This document shows positions 1 through 8,169 of a stretch of DNA of 32,551 nucleotides, in pieces. The translations under genes and the position numbers were made by a program. The number at the start of each line of letters is the position of its first letter. Position 1 is the stretch's first letter. The stretch spans positions 1 through 32,551 of the forward strand of contig QZJS01000076.1 in NCBI GenBank assembly GCA_003597945.1, in the 5' to 3' direction. The stretch comes from Desulfobacteraceae bacterium. Its GTDB lineage: Bacteria; Desulfobacterota; Desulfobacteria; Desulfobacterales; Desulfosalsimonadaceae. The notes under the pieces are model-generated. The model was not told the DNA's origin and did no database searches. It was given only the letters and a program-made list of their open reading frames with translations.

Positions 1-637
1 TGTAATCAAACAGATGGACCGGCGTAAACGGCACGGTAATGCCGTAAGCATCGGCCACGCTGGTAAAAGTGCCGAAGCATTCGTCATGGAAACAGACCAG
101 CTCATTGATGCCCGATTCGGCCAGATAGAAGTGCATGAGGTTGTCTATGACCTGGGGCACCCGGTCACGGATGGTGGAATTTTTCGCAAAATGGAGCCAC
201 ATGATGTTGCAGAACAGATCATTTCCGGAAATCACCGAGGCCCCTTCAAACAGGCTCCCCCGGATACACCCGGCCAGCATGGGAAAGGCGCACATGTCCA
301 CCACCGGCCGGCCCACCTCCGCCTTGGTCAGACGGCCCTTGAATCCCATCATTTTAAGCTGCTCGGCGATGATCGGCCGCGGGGCCGGCAGGATGCCCAG
401 CTCCTCCTGCCGCTCCACCAGCAGATAAAAGGGATTGTTGCCTGAAGGGCAGTATTCCTGGCAGGCATAACAGGTGAGGCATTCATGCAGAACCCGGCTG
501 TCATGCCCCTGGTTGATTTTTGTTTTTTCCGCCCTGGCCTCATCCACGTCTTTAAAAACCAGGTACTGGCATTGCATGAGACAATCCACGGTTTCACATT
601 TGGCGCAGACTTCCAGATCGAATTTAATGGCAGGCAC
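1..637 (-). CDS. Partial Fe-S electron-transfer protein (ferredoxin-type clusters plus CCG/HdrD-like region), last gene of the dehydratase operon
   Basis: The gene runs off the left edge; 212 residues are visible. I chose the GTG at 637-635 because GGAGG lies six bases upstream. Near the N-terminus is a Cys cluster (CAKCETVDCLMQC, residues about 10-22), and at about 52-62 a second (CLTCYACQEYCPSG), which is ferredoxin-like. Further on, isolated cysteines and a CFHDEC segment near residues 185-190, followed by a hydrophobic stretch, resemble the Cys-rich (CCG) domains of heterodisulfide-reductase-type proteins. The likely role is cytoplasmic electron delivery to the activase/dehydratase encoded just upstream (117 bp gap, same strand). 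The exact partner and electron donor are inference. The rest of the gene lies outside the window, so the total domain content is unknown. Confidence 0.75.
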   Translation of the reverse strand, partial: MPAIKFDLEVCAKCETVDCLMQCQYLVFKDVDEARAEKTKINQGHDSRVLHECLTCYACQEYCPSGNNPFYLLVERQEELGILPAPRPIIAEQLKMMGFKGRLTKAEVGRPVVDMCAFPMLAGCIRGSLFEGASVISGNDLFCNIMWLHFAKNSTIRDRVPQVIDNLMHFYLAESGINELVCFHDECFGTFTSVADAYGITVPFTPVHLFDY

Positions 638-753
638 GTTTTTCCTCCTGATTACAGTTCGCATTCAAGCGGCCTCCGTGCTGGCCGCGTTGTCAGAAAT
701 ACAAATACGTCTTGCCAGGCCGACATCAAGCAAATCGGCGAAAGATAACGAAT

Positions 754-1521
754 TTATAATTTCCGGGCCAGGATGGCCGCGCCGATGGCGCCGTTGACCT
801 GGGCATGGGGCGACACCCGGATGGGGGTTTCCAGCCGGGTTTCCAGGGCACGGACCGCGCCGATATTTTTAGCCACTCCGCCGGTCATCATCACGGGCGG
901 TACGATGCCCACGCGACGGGCCATGGCGGAAATCCGGGAAGCGGCCGCGTCGTGGATGCCGGCGATGATGTTTTCCCGGGTTTCGCCCTTGGAAATCAAT
1001 GAAATCACCTCGGATTCGGCAAATACCGTGCAGATGCTGCTGATTTTCGACGCCGCGTCCGCCTGGAGGCTGAGCGGGCCGAAGGCGTCAAGATCCACTT
1101 CCAGGGCCCGGGCCATGACCTCCAGAAACCGTCCGGTGCCGGCCGCGCACTTGTCGTTCATGGCAAAATCAAGCACCCGGCCCGTCTCGTCGATGCGGAT
1201 GACCTTGCTGTCCTGGCCCCCCACATCCACGATGAACCGGATTTCCGGGTCGATAAAATGCGCGCCTGTTCCGTGGCAGGTGATCTCGGTGACGGCCTTG
1301 TCGGCGAAATCCACGCTGTTTCGGCCATAACCCGTGGACACCACCGCGTTAATGGCGTCCATGGACATATCGATCTCGCGAATCAGTTCATCCAAGACCA
1401 TGCGGCCGGCCTGTTTGGCGTTGTATCCCGTGAACAGGACACGGGTCCCGAGGATTTTGCCGTCGTTTAGCACGGCGGCCTTGGCGGTGATGGATCCGAT
1501 ATCAATACCGGCGGTAATCAT
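754..1521 (-). CDS. 2-hydroxyacyl-CoA dehydratase activase (HgdC/BcrA/BadF-type ATPase)
   Basis: The protein has 255 residues, the usual size for the single-domain activase (archerase) family. It belongs to the ASKHA ATPase fold: GIDIGSITAK at residues 5-14 (phosphate 1), STGYGR near 62, VDVGGQDSKVI near 99-109 (phosphate 2), and NDKCAAGTGRFLE near 122-134. CAAGTGRF contains one cysteine of the subunit-bridging [4Fe-4S] cluster and CTVFAESE near 163 contains the other; in this family a homodimer shares one cluster. Known function: ATP hydrolysis drives one low-potential electron into the dehydratase. Only one activase gene is present, whereas class I benzoyl-CoA reductases use two such subunits, so a 2-hydroxyacyl-CoA dehydratase role fits better. 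The ATG is preceded by AAGGA about ten bases upstream. Family assignment is firm, the acyl substrate unknown. Confidence 0.93.
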   Translation of the reverse strand: MITAGIDIGSITAKAAVLNDGKILGTRVLFTGYNAKQAGRMVLDELIREIDMSMDAINAVVSTGYGRNSVDFADKAVTEITCHGTGAHFIDPEIRFIVDVGGQDSKVIRIDETGRVLDFAMNDKCAAGTGRFLEVMARALEVDLDAFGPLSLQADAASKISSICTVFAESEVISLISKGETRENIIAGIHDAAASRISAMARRVGIVPPVMMTGGVAKNIGAVRALETRLETPIRVSPHAQVNGAIGAAILARKL

Positions 1522-1554
1522 CTGTATTTTTCCTTATCAAAAATTGACGGTGTC

Positions 1555-1725
1555 GTAATAAGTCGATTTTGAGCGAGATCGTGGATTTCGGGGGAACAAG
1601 CGATTTTCGCGGATGCGTTAAGAATGGCAAACTGTTTGAGGCGCTTTGCGCCGAGTTTTTGCCATTTAGCATCTGCGAAAATCGCGCCCCGAAAGACGCC
1701 CGAAGCGAAAAATCCGACTTATTAC
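1555..1725. repeat. Family 1 palindromic repeat, copy A
   Basis: This is a 171-bp imperfect palindrome between the activase and dehydratase genes. The outer arms are GTAATAAGTCG at 1555-1565 and CGACTTATTAC at 1715-1725. An inner arm pair is GAATGGCAAA (1622-1631) with TTTGCCATTT (1658-1667), capped by a perfect GGCGC-TTT-GCGCC tip. A second layer pairs CGATTTTCGCGGATGC with its near-complement. A weaker outermost pairing (TGACG with CGTCA at 1731-1735) reaches the stop codon of the upstream dehydratase gene. Copies B and C are at 3006-3174 and 24269-24438. Confidence 0.92.
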
Positions 1726-1732
1726 CGAAGCG

Positions 1733-2968
1733 TCATGTTTTCAGTTTTTCCATGAACGCGTCAATGCGGGTCTCAATCTGGCTTTCCGAAAAACTTCTGG
1801 CATCCACCATGTCGGCTTCGATCATCAGGGTGGGAATGCCGAGTCTTTCCATGACCATCTTCTGCAGATCATACTGGCCGAAGGAATAGGGCTTGCAGCT
1901 CCGGTTGGAATGCATGACCAGGCCGTCCACGTCGTATTTCCGGATCAGGGCCGCCAAGGTGTCAAACATCTTGTCCAGCGACACGTTGATGTAGACGCTG
2001 GAATAGGCCACGGCCCCGGACTCGATGAAATTGTCCGGATCGATGAGATCCATGACCCCGCTCCAGGCCGACGTGTAGGTGTCTCCCACCAGACAGGCGT
2101 CATGGGAGGCGAATTTTTCCGACAGCCACTTGGTCCGGTACCAGACCGGCAGGTTGTCCCAGAGCAGACGGTACTTCTCGTTGGGCACCATGGCGATGCC
2201 GTCTTTGATGCGCTGTTCCATTTCCGCCAGCAACTGCCGGTAATAATCCACGGTGGTCTGGGTTCCCCGCAACGTCACGATAAGGGCCAGGTGGAAAAAC
2301 GCGTCAAATGCGGTCATGGGCGCGGGCTTGTGAGCCGCGGTATCCAACACCGCCTGCCACAGCCGCAGACCTTCCACGGCCAGCCGGCTGACTTCGTGCA
2401 TCCGGTCGTAATCCATCTTTTTGCCGGTCTGGGCTTCCAGGAAAGCGATATATTCATAGGTTTGGTCAATCACATATTTTTTGGCCGCGGGAGAGAATTC
2501 CTTATGAATAAAGGGCGTATCCAGGATAAACAGGGGCACGTCGAAATACCGGGCCATGACCTCGTACCATTTCAACACCGTGCCGCAGATATTGTTGCAG
2601 CAGACCAGAAAATCCGGGCGCGGCAGGCCGCCGATGGGGCCGCCGTTGATGGGGGCCGCGGCGATATCGGCCCGGGCATAGGAACACAAATCCCGGGAAT
2701 AGCCCATTTCCTCGGCCTTTTCGCACAGATCCACCCCCATTTTCGAAGCCCCGATCATGGCCCCGTGATTTTCCGGATAAACCGGGATCACGTCCATGGC
2801 AATCAGAAACTCCACCGGCCCGCCGGAAGTGATCCAGGCGACTTTCTTGCCGGACTCGGCCGCTGTCTTGGCTTCGATATAATACGTGGTCATGATCTCC
2901 TTCATTTTGGCCACGGATTTTATTTTCCGCTTTTCCTTTTCCAGATCCGCGATATTTTGCTCGGTCAT
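1733..2968 (-). CDS. 2-hydroxyacyl-CoA dehydratase subunit (HgdA/BcrB-like, larger subunit)
   Basis: The protein has 411 residues from the ATG at 2968, chosen because GGAGG lies seven bases upstream; an upstream in-frame ATG would add eight residues but has no such site. The sequence matches the 2-hydroxyglutaryl-CoA dehydratase D / benzoyl-CoA reductase family: VAWITSGGPVEFLIAMDVIPVYPENH near the N-terminus, a VCCNNICGTVLKWYEVMARYF motif with Cys residues that bind the [4Fe-4S] cluster, and a C-terminal VMHSNRSCKPYSFGQYD segment with a further Cys and a family-typical Glu-Asp-rich end. Enzymes of this family eliminate water from (R)-2-hydroxyacyl-CoA, or reduce aromatic rings, by ketyl-radical chemistry after one-electron activation. 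It is co-directional with the smaller subunit upstream and the activase downstream. It is soluble, with no signal peptide. Confidence 0.9.
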   Translation of the reverse strand: MTEQNIADLEKEKRKIKSVAKMKEIMTTYYIEAKTAAESGKKVAWITSGGPVEFLIAMDVIPVYPENHGAMIGASKMGVDLCEKAEEMGYSRDLCSYARADIAAAPINGGPIGGLPRPDFLVCCNNICGTVLKWYEVMARYFDVPLFILDTPFIHKEFSPAAKKYVIDQTYEYIAFLEAQTGKKMDYDRMHEVSRLAVEGLRLWQAVLDTAAHKPAPMTAFDAFFHLALIVTLRGTQTTVDYYRQLLAEMEQRIKDGIAMVPNEKYRLLWDNLPVWYRTKWLSEKFASHDACLVGDTYTSAWSGVMDLIDPDNFIESGAVAYSSVYINVSLDKMFDTLAALIRKYDVDGLVMHSNRSCKPYSFGQYDLQKMVMERLGIPTLMIEADMVDARSFSESQIETRIDAFMEKLKT

Positions 2969-3005
2969 GCTGCCTCCGTCATTTATAATCATTACATGAT
3001 GCGCT

Positions 3006-3174
3006 GGTTAAAGTCGATTTTGAGCGAGATCGTGGATTTCGGGGGAAAAGCGATTTTCGCGGATGCGTTAAGAATGGCAAACTGTTTGAGGAGCCTGCGA
3101 CGAGTTTTTGCCATTCAGCATCCGAGAAAATCGCGCCCCGAAAGACTCTCGAAGCGAAAAATCCGACTTTAACC
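3006..3174. repeat. Family 1 palindromic repeat, copy B
   Basis: This second copy (169 bp) lies between the two dehydratase subunit genes. The outer arms GGTTAAAGTCG (3006-3016) and CGACTTTAACC (3164-3174) are perfect complements of each other but differ from those of copy A, so both arms changed together. The inner arms GAATGGCAAA (3072-3081) and TTTGCCATTC (3107-3116) pair fully. A further GATGC/GCATC pairing outside the core (2998-3002 with 3178-3182) ends two bases before the stop codon of the upstream gene at 3184-3186. Confidence 0.92.
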
Positions 3175-3183
3175 GAAGCATCG

Positions 3184-4308
3184 CTATATCATTTCCACAA
3201 AGGATTCGATGCGCGTCTTCATCTGCCCCTCGGGCGGCAGGCGTTCCTCGATCTCTAACACCATGCTGGGAATTCCCGCCTCATCCAGAAACTGTTTCAG
3301 GTAAGGATAATCAAAGGCATGGGGATCGCAGAATTTCAAAAACAGAAAAATCACGCCGCCGGCCTGATGGGTCCGCGCCAGTTCCACCAGGTTCCGACCC
3401 CGGGCCGTGTTATCGGAATGCTTGGCCGGACAGACCATCCGCTCCATGTAGCGCTCGGCAATGGCGGCAATGGGATCACCGGTCTCACCGACCAGGCCTT
3501 CAACATACCGGGTGCCGGTGCACAGATCATCCCAGACCACATCGGCCCCGGCCACCTCCATCAGGGAATAGAGATCGGGGTGATTGCAGATACCGCCGGA
3601 AAGAATGACCCGCTTGCGGCCGCTGTCGGCAACTGTGGGTGGATTGTCAAGGCCCAGCGATTCCAAAAGGGCAGCCAGGTCCGCGGCCGCTTCTTTCCGG
3701 TCCATGACCATGGCGGCTTTTATCACCTGATGCAGGGCTTTGGCGGAAAGAATCCCGGGCGTTTTGCTATGGGCCGCATACAGATCGCCGAGGTGTTTTC
3801 GGATCTGGTTGACGGTGCGGACGGCCGAAGTCAGATCGTCGTCGGTCAGCGGTACCTTCAGGGCCGCCGCCAGCTCGTCTCTGAAATCCCGGAGAACCGC
3901 CGTCATATATGTTCGGGCGCTGGGCGTATCGAGCTTGACCGGTAAAACGATGTCGCTATGAAAGGAAAAACCCCCATTCAGGCGCCAGATATCGGACAAC
4001 CGCTGAATCGAATCGCAGGTATGGGGAAAAACCGTACCATCAAGAAAAGAAAGCCGGCCGGTCAAGGCGTCCTCGAGCCCGCCCCTGGCCAGAGAGCAGC
4101 AGTAGCTCTGAAGATGGGCGTCCGCAAGGCTGATATCCCCCCGGGTTCCGAAAATACGAAACGGGACCGCGCCGGCGGCGCAAATCACTTCCTCGGGCGC
4201 ATAGGAACAGAAATACCCGATGATGGGGGTACGGGCGTCGCCTTTGATCTTTTCCGCGTATGCATAAGGATTTTCGGCGATTTGACACAATTTTTCCAAT
4301 AATTGCAT
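3184..4308 (-). CDS. 2-hydroxyacyl-CoA dehydratase subunit (HgdB/BcrC-like, smaller subunit), first gene of the operon
   Basis: The protein has 374 residues from the ATG at 4308; GAGG lies six bases upstream, whereas an upstream TTG extension has no better site. Family features: IIGYFCSYAPEEVICAAGAVPFRIFG near residues 28-53 with a Cys, HLQSYCCSLARGGLEDAL near 66-84 with the Cys pair expected near the [4Fe-4S] site, TVFPHTCDSIQRLSDIW, and a C-terminal FLKFCDPHAFDYPYLKQFLDEAGIPSMVLEIEERLPPEGQMKTRIESF. That closing block is typical of the 2-hydroxyglutaryl-CoA dehydratase D-component family. With the larger subunit downstream it should form the heterodimeric enzyme activated by the product of 754-1521. 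The gene is first in the minus-strand operon, behind a recognisable promoter. The hydroxyacyl-CoA substrate cannot be read from sequence. Confidence 0.9.
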   Translation of the reverse strand: MQLLEKLCQIAENPYAYAEKIKGDARTPIIGYFCSYAPEEVICAAGAVPFRIFGTRGDISLADAHLQSYCCSLARGGLEDALTGRLSFLDGTVFPHTCDSIQRLSDIWRLNGGFSFHSDIVLPVKLDTPSARTYMTAVLRDFRDELAAALKVPLTDDDLTSAVRTVNQIRKHLGDLYAAHSKTPGILSAKALHQVIKAAMVMDRKEAAADLAALLESLGLDNPPTVADSGRKRVILSGGICNHPDLYSLMEVAGADVVWDDLCTGTRYVEGLVGETGDPIAAIAERYMERMVCPAKHSDNTARGRNLVELARTHQAGGVIFLFLKFCDPHAFDYPYLKQFLDEAGIPSMVLEIEERLPPEGQMKTRIESFVEMI

Positions 4309-4404
4309 GGCTGGCCTCAAAACGGTTCAATATTAATTATTGTGGATGCGGACTGGATTGATGACCAATGGTTCGGGTCATCCGTTTTGGCGATTTTTTA
4401 ATTG

Positions 4405-4433
4405 AGTTAACCCGTTTTGCGGGTTGATGTCAA
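4405..4433 (-). promoter_or_regulatory. Candidate sigma-70 promoter for the dehydratase operon
   Basis: On the minus strand TTGACA (4433-4428) is followed after exactly 17 bases by TTAACT (4410-4405), about 100 bases upstream of the first dehydratase gene. The perfect -35 and ideal spacer support it; the -10 matches consensus at four of six bases. Confidence 0.55.
4409..4425. promoter_or_regulatory. Operator-like inverted repeat between -35 and -10
   Basis: AACCCG and CGGGTT form a perfect 6-bp inverted repeat around the five-base spacer TTTTG, inside the spacer and -10 of the candidate promoter. That position suits a repressor site. The regulator is unknown. Confidence 0.45.
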
Positions 4434-4639
4434 TAAAAAAAGAGCGATCGTTCGCTTTTGCAATGCCGCGGCGATAACCATGCATTCGGATCACAGGAGC
4501 TTCAGTGTTATGAGTATTTGCAAACTAATAAGCACCAAGACTCATCTATACGGGCCGCGGGCCGCCAAAAGGCGAATCCGGGCTGTAAGGACGTTCTGAT
4601 AGATAATGTAAGAAAAATCTGACAAAAATAAATAAGTCC

Positions 4640-4668
4640 TTGACAAAATGTATTAAAGCATTAAATAT
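4640..4668 (+). promoter_or_regulatory. Possible promoter for the 4779-5321 gene
   Basis: A perfect TTGACA at 4640-4645 is followed by a very AT-rich tract with only a weak -10 (AAATAT at 17-base spacing, or TAAATA at 16). The remainder of the 4309-4778 gap holds no recognisable gene. Confidence 0.4.
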
Positions 4669-4778
4669 TAGAATAGATCAACAAAATGATCTAAAAGTAT
4701 TATACATATAGTGATTGCAACATTTACCCGATGTCGCACGAAGCGATTTTATAACCCTTAAATTTTTATGAGGATACC

Positions 4779-5321
4779 ATGGCAAGAGACAAAAAAACAA
4801 ACAGCGAGTATATCATCGACACCATGCTCAACGGCCAGCCCCAGCGATCGCCCGATATCACCCGGATGGTCTCCGAGGCTTCGGGCAAGGAAATCAAAAT
4901 CCAGGACGTGGCCAGCATAATCGCCAAGTTGAGCAACAGCGACAAGTGCGACTTGGGATACTTCGTCAAAAAGAAAAAAACCGACCGGGGTTATGAGTAC
5001 AGCCTGGTCAAGGAAATCCTCAGCCTGGCCCCGGAAGAAATCTACGACCTGACCCGCAAAACAGGCCAGGGACGATTTACGCTGGACGAGGCGTTGAAGA
5101 AAGCCCCGACCCTGAAAAAATACGTCAAGGCGGGGAACACGGCTCCCGCGACTCGCCGACCCGGTCGCCCCCCGCGAAGCGCGGGAAAAACCGGCAGCCT
5201 GGTTATGGCCGATACCAACCTCGCCGGCCTGCTGTCCAGCCTGGTCAGGGAGCTCTCCGCAAAGGGAGGCTTGAACGTCAATGTCCACCTGACCGTTCAA
5301 TTCAAAGGCCTTATGGGCTAA
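4779..5321 (+). CDS. Small winged-helix-like protein with an AT-hook motif; function unknown
   Basis: The protein has 180 residues. TGAGG ends seven bases before the ATG, which fixes the start. Residues 5-75 (SEYIIDTMLNGQPQRSP, then an Ile/Val-rich helix and KKKKTDRGYEYSL) look like a compact winged-helix domain. Residues 78-120 are helical and charged (ALKKAPTLKKYV). Residues 126-133 are RRPGRPPR, a canonical AT-hook core (GRP flanked by basic residues) that binds the minor groove of AT-rich DNA. The C-terminal 45 residues are hydrophobic and may dimerise. Taken together it looks like a nucleoid-associated or regulatory DNA-binding protein. The very AT-rich, divergently oriented upstream region could be its own target (inference). 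It is monocistronic, ending at a strong terminator. I do not recognise a named family. Confidence 0.75.
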   Translation: MARDKKTNSEYIIDTMLNGQPQRSPDITRMVSEASGKEIKIQDVASIIAKLSNSDKCDLGYFVKKKKTDRGYEYSLVKEILSLAPEEIYDLTRKTGQGRFTLDEALKKAPTLKKYVKAGNTAPATRRPGRPPRSAGKTGSLVMADTNLAGLLSSLVRELSAKGGLNVNVHLTVQFKGLMG

Positions 5322-5351
5322 ACCTCAGATAAGTCTTTCCCTTCATTTCTT

Positions 5352-5397
5352 TTGGGCCGGTTGACATCTTCAAAGATGAATACCGGCCCAATTTTTA
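5352..5397 (+). terminator. Rho-independent terminator behind the AT-hook gene
   Basis: TTGGGCCGGT (5352-5361) and ACCGGCCCAA (5382-5391) are perfect 10-bp complements with an inner CATCTT/AAGATG pairing, followed by TTTTT. This is a textbook intrinsic terminator 30 bases past the stop codon. Confidence 0.93.
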
Positions 5398-5572
5398 TGG
5401 CAATCCCGCGCCGCCAATTAATCGCCTTTTTCCTTTTTGCCTACCTGTGGCTCCGGCCTGGCTGCTGCTGTCTTGATTTTTGAAAAAATCCGACTTAAAG
5501 TTCGATCCTTCATGAAATGGTAAACATGAAAAATTTCCGTCACCATTGGTCCGTGGAGTGTTTTGATTATAA

Positions 5573-6877
5573 ATGAAAGATAAACCAAGAATAGAGCTGC
5601 TGGCACCGGCGGGCAACCGTGAAAAACTGGAAACCGCCATCCATTACGGCGCGGACGCGGTCTATCTGGCAGGCAAAAACTTCAGCCTACGGAGTTATTC
5701 CGGCAATTTCGACGCAGACGCACTAGCTGATGCCGTTGCCCTGGCCCATGCGCACGGTGTCCGGGCCTATGTGGCCTGCAATATCTACCCGCGCAATGAC
5801 GAGGAAGACGCCATTCGGCAATATCTATGCCGGATCGGTGAAATGAGGGCGGATGCGGTCATCATCGCCGATCCCGGCATCCTCATGCTGGCCCGCCGCG
5901 TCATCGGCCATGTCCCCATCCACCTGAGCACCCAGGCCAACACCACCAGCCGCCATACCGCCCTTTTCTGGCAGTCCCAGGGCGTCCGGCGCATCAATGC
6001 AGCCCGGGAACTGACCCTGACTGAAATCCGTGAACTTACCGATGCCGTCTCCATTGAAGTGGAAGCCTTCGCGCATGGAGCCATGTGCGTGGCCTATTCC
6101 GGCCGCTGTCTGCTCAGCAGCGCCATGACCGGACGCGACGCCAACCGGGGGTTGTGCGCCCAGCCCTGCCGGTGGAAATATTTTCTCATGGAGGAAACCC
6201 GGCCCGGCCGCTACATGCCCGTTGCCGAAGATGACCGCGGCACCTATGTGTTTAACGCAAAAGACCTGTGCATGATTGATTTCATCCCGGACATGATCAA
6301 TGCCGGCATCACCTCTTTAAAAATTGAAGGCCGGCTCAAGGGGATGATCTACCTAGCCGCGGCGGTCAAAATATACCGGGAGGCCATCGACGCCTGGCTG
6401 GCAAACCCGGAAGGATACAACATACCCGATTACTGGCGCACGGAACTGGCTGCCATCAATGTGCGGGGATACGGCACCGGGTTTTATTTCAAGGACCGGT
6501 TTCCCGCTGAAACCAACCTCGACAATCAACCGCCCCGAACCCCGCCCCGCTTTATCGGCACAATCCGTGAAGGCATTGACGCCGACCGAATCCGAATCCA
6601 TATCAGAAACCGCCTGGCCGCTGGCGATATGGTCGAAATTCTGCCCAAAACCGGACCGGCCATAGACGCTGTTGTTGAAAGCATCACCTCATCCGACGGC
6701 GTTTCAAACGCCGTTGTTTCCGCCGGTGAAAACATGATCATCAAACTTAACCGGTCTGGAGCTTATCAGACCGGAGATATCGTCCGCACCCCGGCATGTG
6801 AAGATCAAGGCGCTTCAAGGGATCAGGTTTCTTCCGGTCCATCTTGTCCACCCTCCCGGGAGGACGGACAGCCATGA
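5573..6877 (+). CDS. Peptidase U32 family protein, resembling the tRNA hydroxylase TrhP (YegQ)
   Basis: The protein has 434 residues. It begins IELLAPAGNREKLETAIHYGADAVYLAG, the family's TIM-barrel opening. The U32 signature lies at residues about 163-200: EVEAFAHGAMCVAYSGRCLL, followed by RDANRGLCAQPCRW. Cys172, Cys179, Cys195 and Cys199 are positioned as the four cysteines proposed to hold an Fe-S cluster. Length and a C-terminal beta-rich segment fit the YegQ/TrhP branch better than the longer RlhA branch. TrhP hydroxylates U34 of certain tRNAs from prephenate-derived chemistry; the peptidase name is historical. The stop overlaps the start of the next gene by ATGA, so the two are translationally coupled. 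The last 25 residues are low-complexity and unlike the family. No strong ribosome site is visible, only GGAG about 13 bases upstream. Confidence 0.88.
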   Translation: MKDKPRIELLAPAGNREKLETAIHYGADAVYLAGKNFSLRSYSGNFDADALADAVALAHAHGVRAYVACNIYPRNDEEDAIRQYLCRIGEMRADAVIIADPGILMLARRVIGHVPIHLSTQANTTSRHTALFWQSQGVRRINAARELTLTEIRELTDAVSIEVEAFAHGAMCVAYSGRCLLSSAMTGRDANRGLCAQPCRWKYFLMEETRPGRYMPVAEDDRGTYVFNAKDLCMIDFIPDMINAGITSLKIEGRLKGMIYLAAAVKIYREAIDAWLANPEGYNIPDYWRTELAAINVRGYGTGFYFKDRFPAETNLDNQPPRTPPRFIGTIREGIDADRIRIHIRNRLAAGDMVEILPKTGPAIDAVVESITSSDGVSNAVVSAGENMIIKLNRSGAYQTGDIVRTPACEDQGASRDQVSSGPSCPPSREDGQP

Positions 6878-8145
6878 CGCATCAGATTATTATAGATGAT
6901 CTCATCATTATTCCTGAAAAAAAAGGGGCCGACGCCTATACCAAAATCAGTTATCCCCTCAGATACGGCGTGTACGGCGAGATCCGGAACCGGATTTACA
7001 CGTTTCAATTCAACTCAAACGGCGAGATCAAAACCATACACGGAAAGGGCGAAGGCTGGCTGGACGCGGCCGAATGGCTCAAACGGACCCCGGGAAACGA
7101 CTGGGTCTATTTTTCCGCCGGCGGCTATACCGGGGCATATGATTTTACGGGTGAATATTATGTTCCCTGCCTCCCCTACCCCACCAATGCCGTATATGGA
7201 ATCGATCAGTTCAAGGAAAGCAATGTTAAAAAAGCGTTTGCGGCTTATCACCGGTTGCGGGAAAAACTGGCCCGCATCAATACGGCCGCCCTTCCGGAAA
7301 AGGCCGCGCGCTTATTGGAACGTATCCTGCAGATGACGTCGGAGCGACTCGCGGACCGGGCAAAAAAATTCCATGAGATCATCGGGGGAGTGGTAACCGT
7401 GCTGCCGCCGGATGCCCGGCACGTGGAATATGATGTGATCCCGATCAATATCGCGGACGGATGCCTCTACAACTGTGGATTCTGCCGGGTGAAGACCGGC
7501 CGGAGTTACCGGGTGAGAACCCGGGATCAGATAACGGATCAGATGCAGCGGTTAAAGACGTTTTACGGGGCTGATATCGGCAACTACAATTCGGTTTTCA
7601 TAGGCCAGCACGACGCTCTGTTCGCCGGGGCCGACCTGATCGACTGGGCGGCCCGGCAGGCGTTTGAAATCTTTGAGATCGCCGCATCGCACATGAAAAC
7701 CCCGCGCCTTTTTCTGTTCGGCAGCGTGGACTCCCTTCTTAAGGCTGACGACGCTCTATTTACTGCCATCAACCGTCTTCCCTTTGAGACCTATATCAAT
7801 ATCGGTCTGGAAACCGGCGACAAAGCCACCCTGTCCATGCTGCAAAAACCGCTGACAGTGGAAAAAATACAGGCCGCCTTCGACAAGATGATGGCGGTCA
7901 ACCGTAAATTCGACAAAATTGAAATCACCGCCAATTTCGTCTGGGGCCAGGGCCTGCCGGACACGCACTTTCCCTCGATTTTAGACCTTGCCCGAAACCG
8001 GCTGGATCATGTTCACGGCAAAGGCACGCTTTACCTGTCGCCCCTGGAGGATTTCGGCTCCAAACAGGAAATGCTGGCCCGGTTTGCCGCGTTTAAGATG
8101 CAATGCCGGCTGCCGGCCTATATCTACCTGATCCAGCGGCTTTAG
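6874..8145 (+). CDS. Radical SAM protein of unknown substrate, coupled to the U32 gene
   Basis: The protein has 423 residues. I chose the ATG at 6874 because GGAGG lies ten bases upstream and it gives an ATGA overlap with the preceding stop. A TTG ten codons earlier is unlikely. The radical SAM motif is C197-x3-C201-x2-C204 (CLYNCGFC) after a beta strand (IPINIADG), preceded by a 190-residue N-terminal domain rich in Tyr and Trp. After it come GQHDALF, a FLFGSVDSLLK strand and NIGLETGDKATLSMLQKPL, the family's usual GxETG-like SAM-binding region. There is no second Cys cluster, so no SPASM domain is expected. The close pairing with a U32 protein suggests an RNA-modification or Fe-S-linked task (inference). 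Confidence 0.85.
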   Translation: MTHQIIIDDLIIIPEKKGADAYTKISYPLRYGVYGEIRNRIYTFQFNSNGEIKTIHGKGEGWLDAAEWLKRTPGNDWVYFSAGGYTGAYDFTGEYYVPCLPYPTNAVYGIDQFKESNVKKAFAAYHRLREKLARINTAALPEKAARLLERILQMTSERLADRAKKFHEIIGGVVTVLPPDARHVEYDVIPINIADGCLYNCGFCRVKTGRSYRVRTRDQITDQMQRLKTFYGADIGNYNSVFIGQHDALFAGADLIDWAARQAFEIFEIAASHMKTPRLFLFGSVDSLLKADDALFTAINRLPFETYINIGLETGDKATLSMLQKPLTVEKIQAAFDKMMAVNRKFDKIEITANFVWGQGLPDTHFPSILDLARNRLDHVHGKGTLYLSPLEDFGSKQEMLARFAAFKMQCRLPAYIYLIQRL

Positions 8146-8169
8146 CCCATATGCCGATCATGGCCGTTT

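Noticed and set aside
1910..3172. 420-codon plus-strand reading frame
   Set aside because: It is antisense to the well-supported dehydratase subunit, His/Gly-rich with no recognisable domain, and its end is simply the repeat read through.
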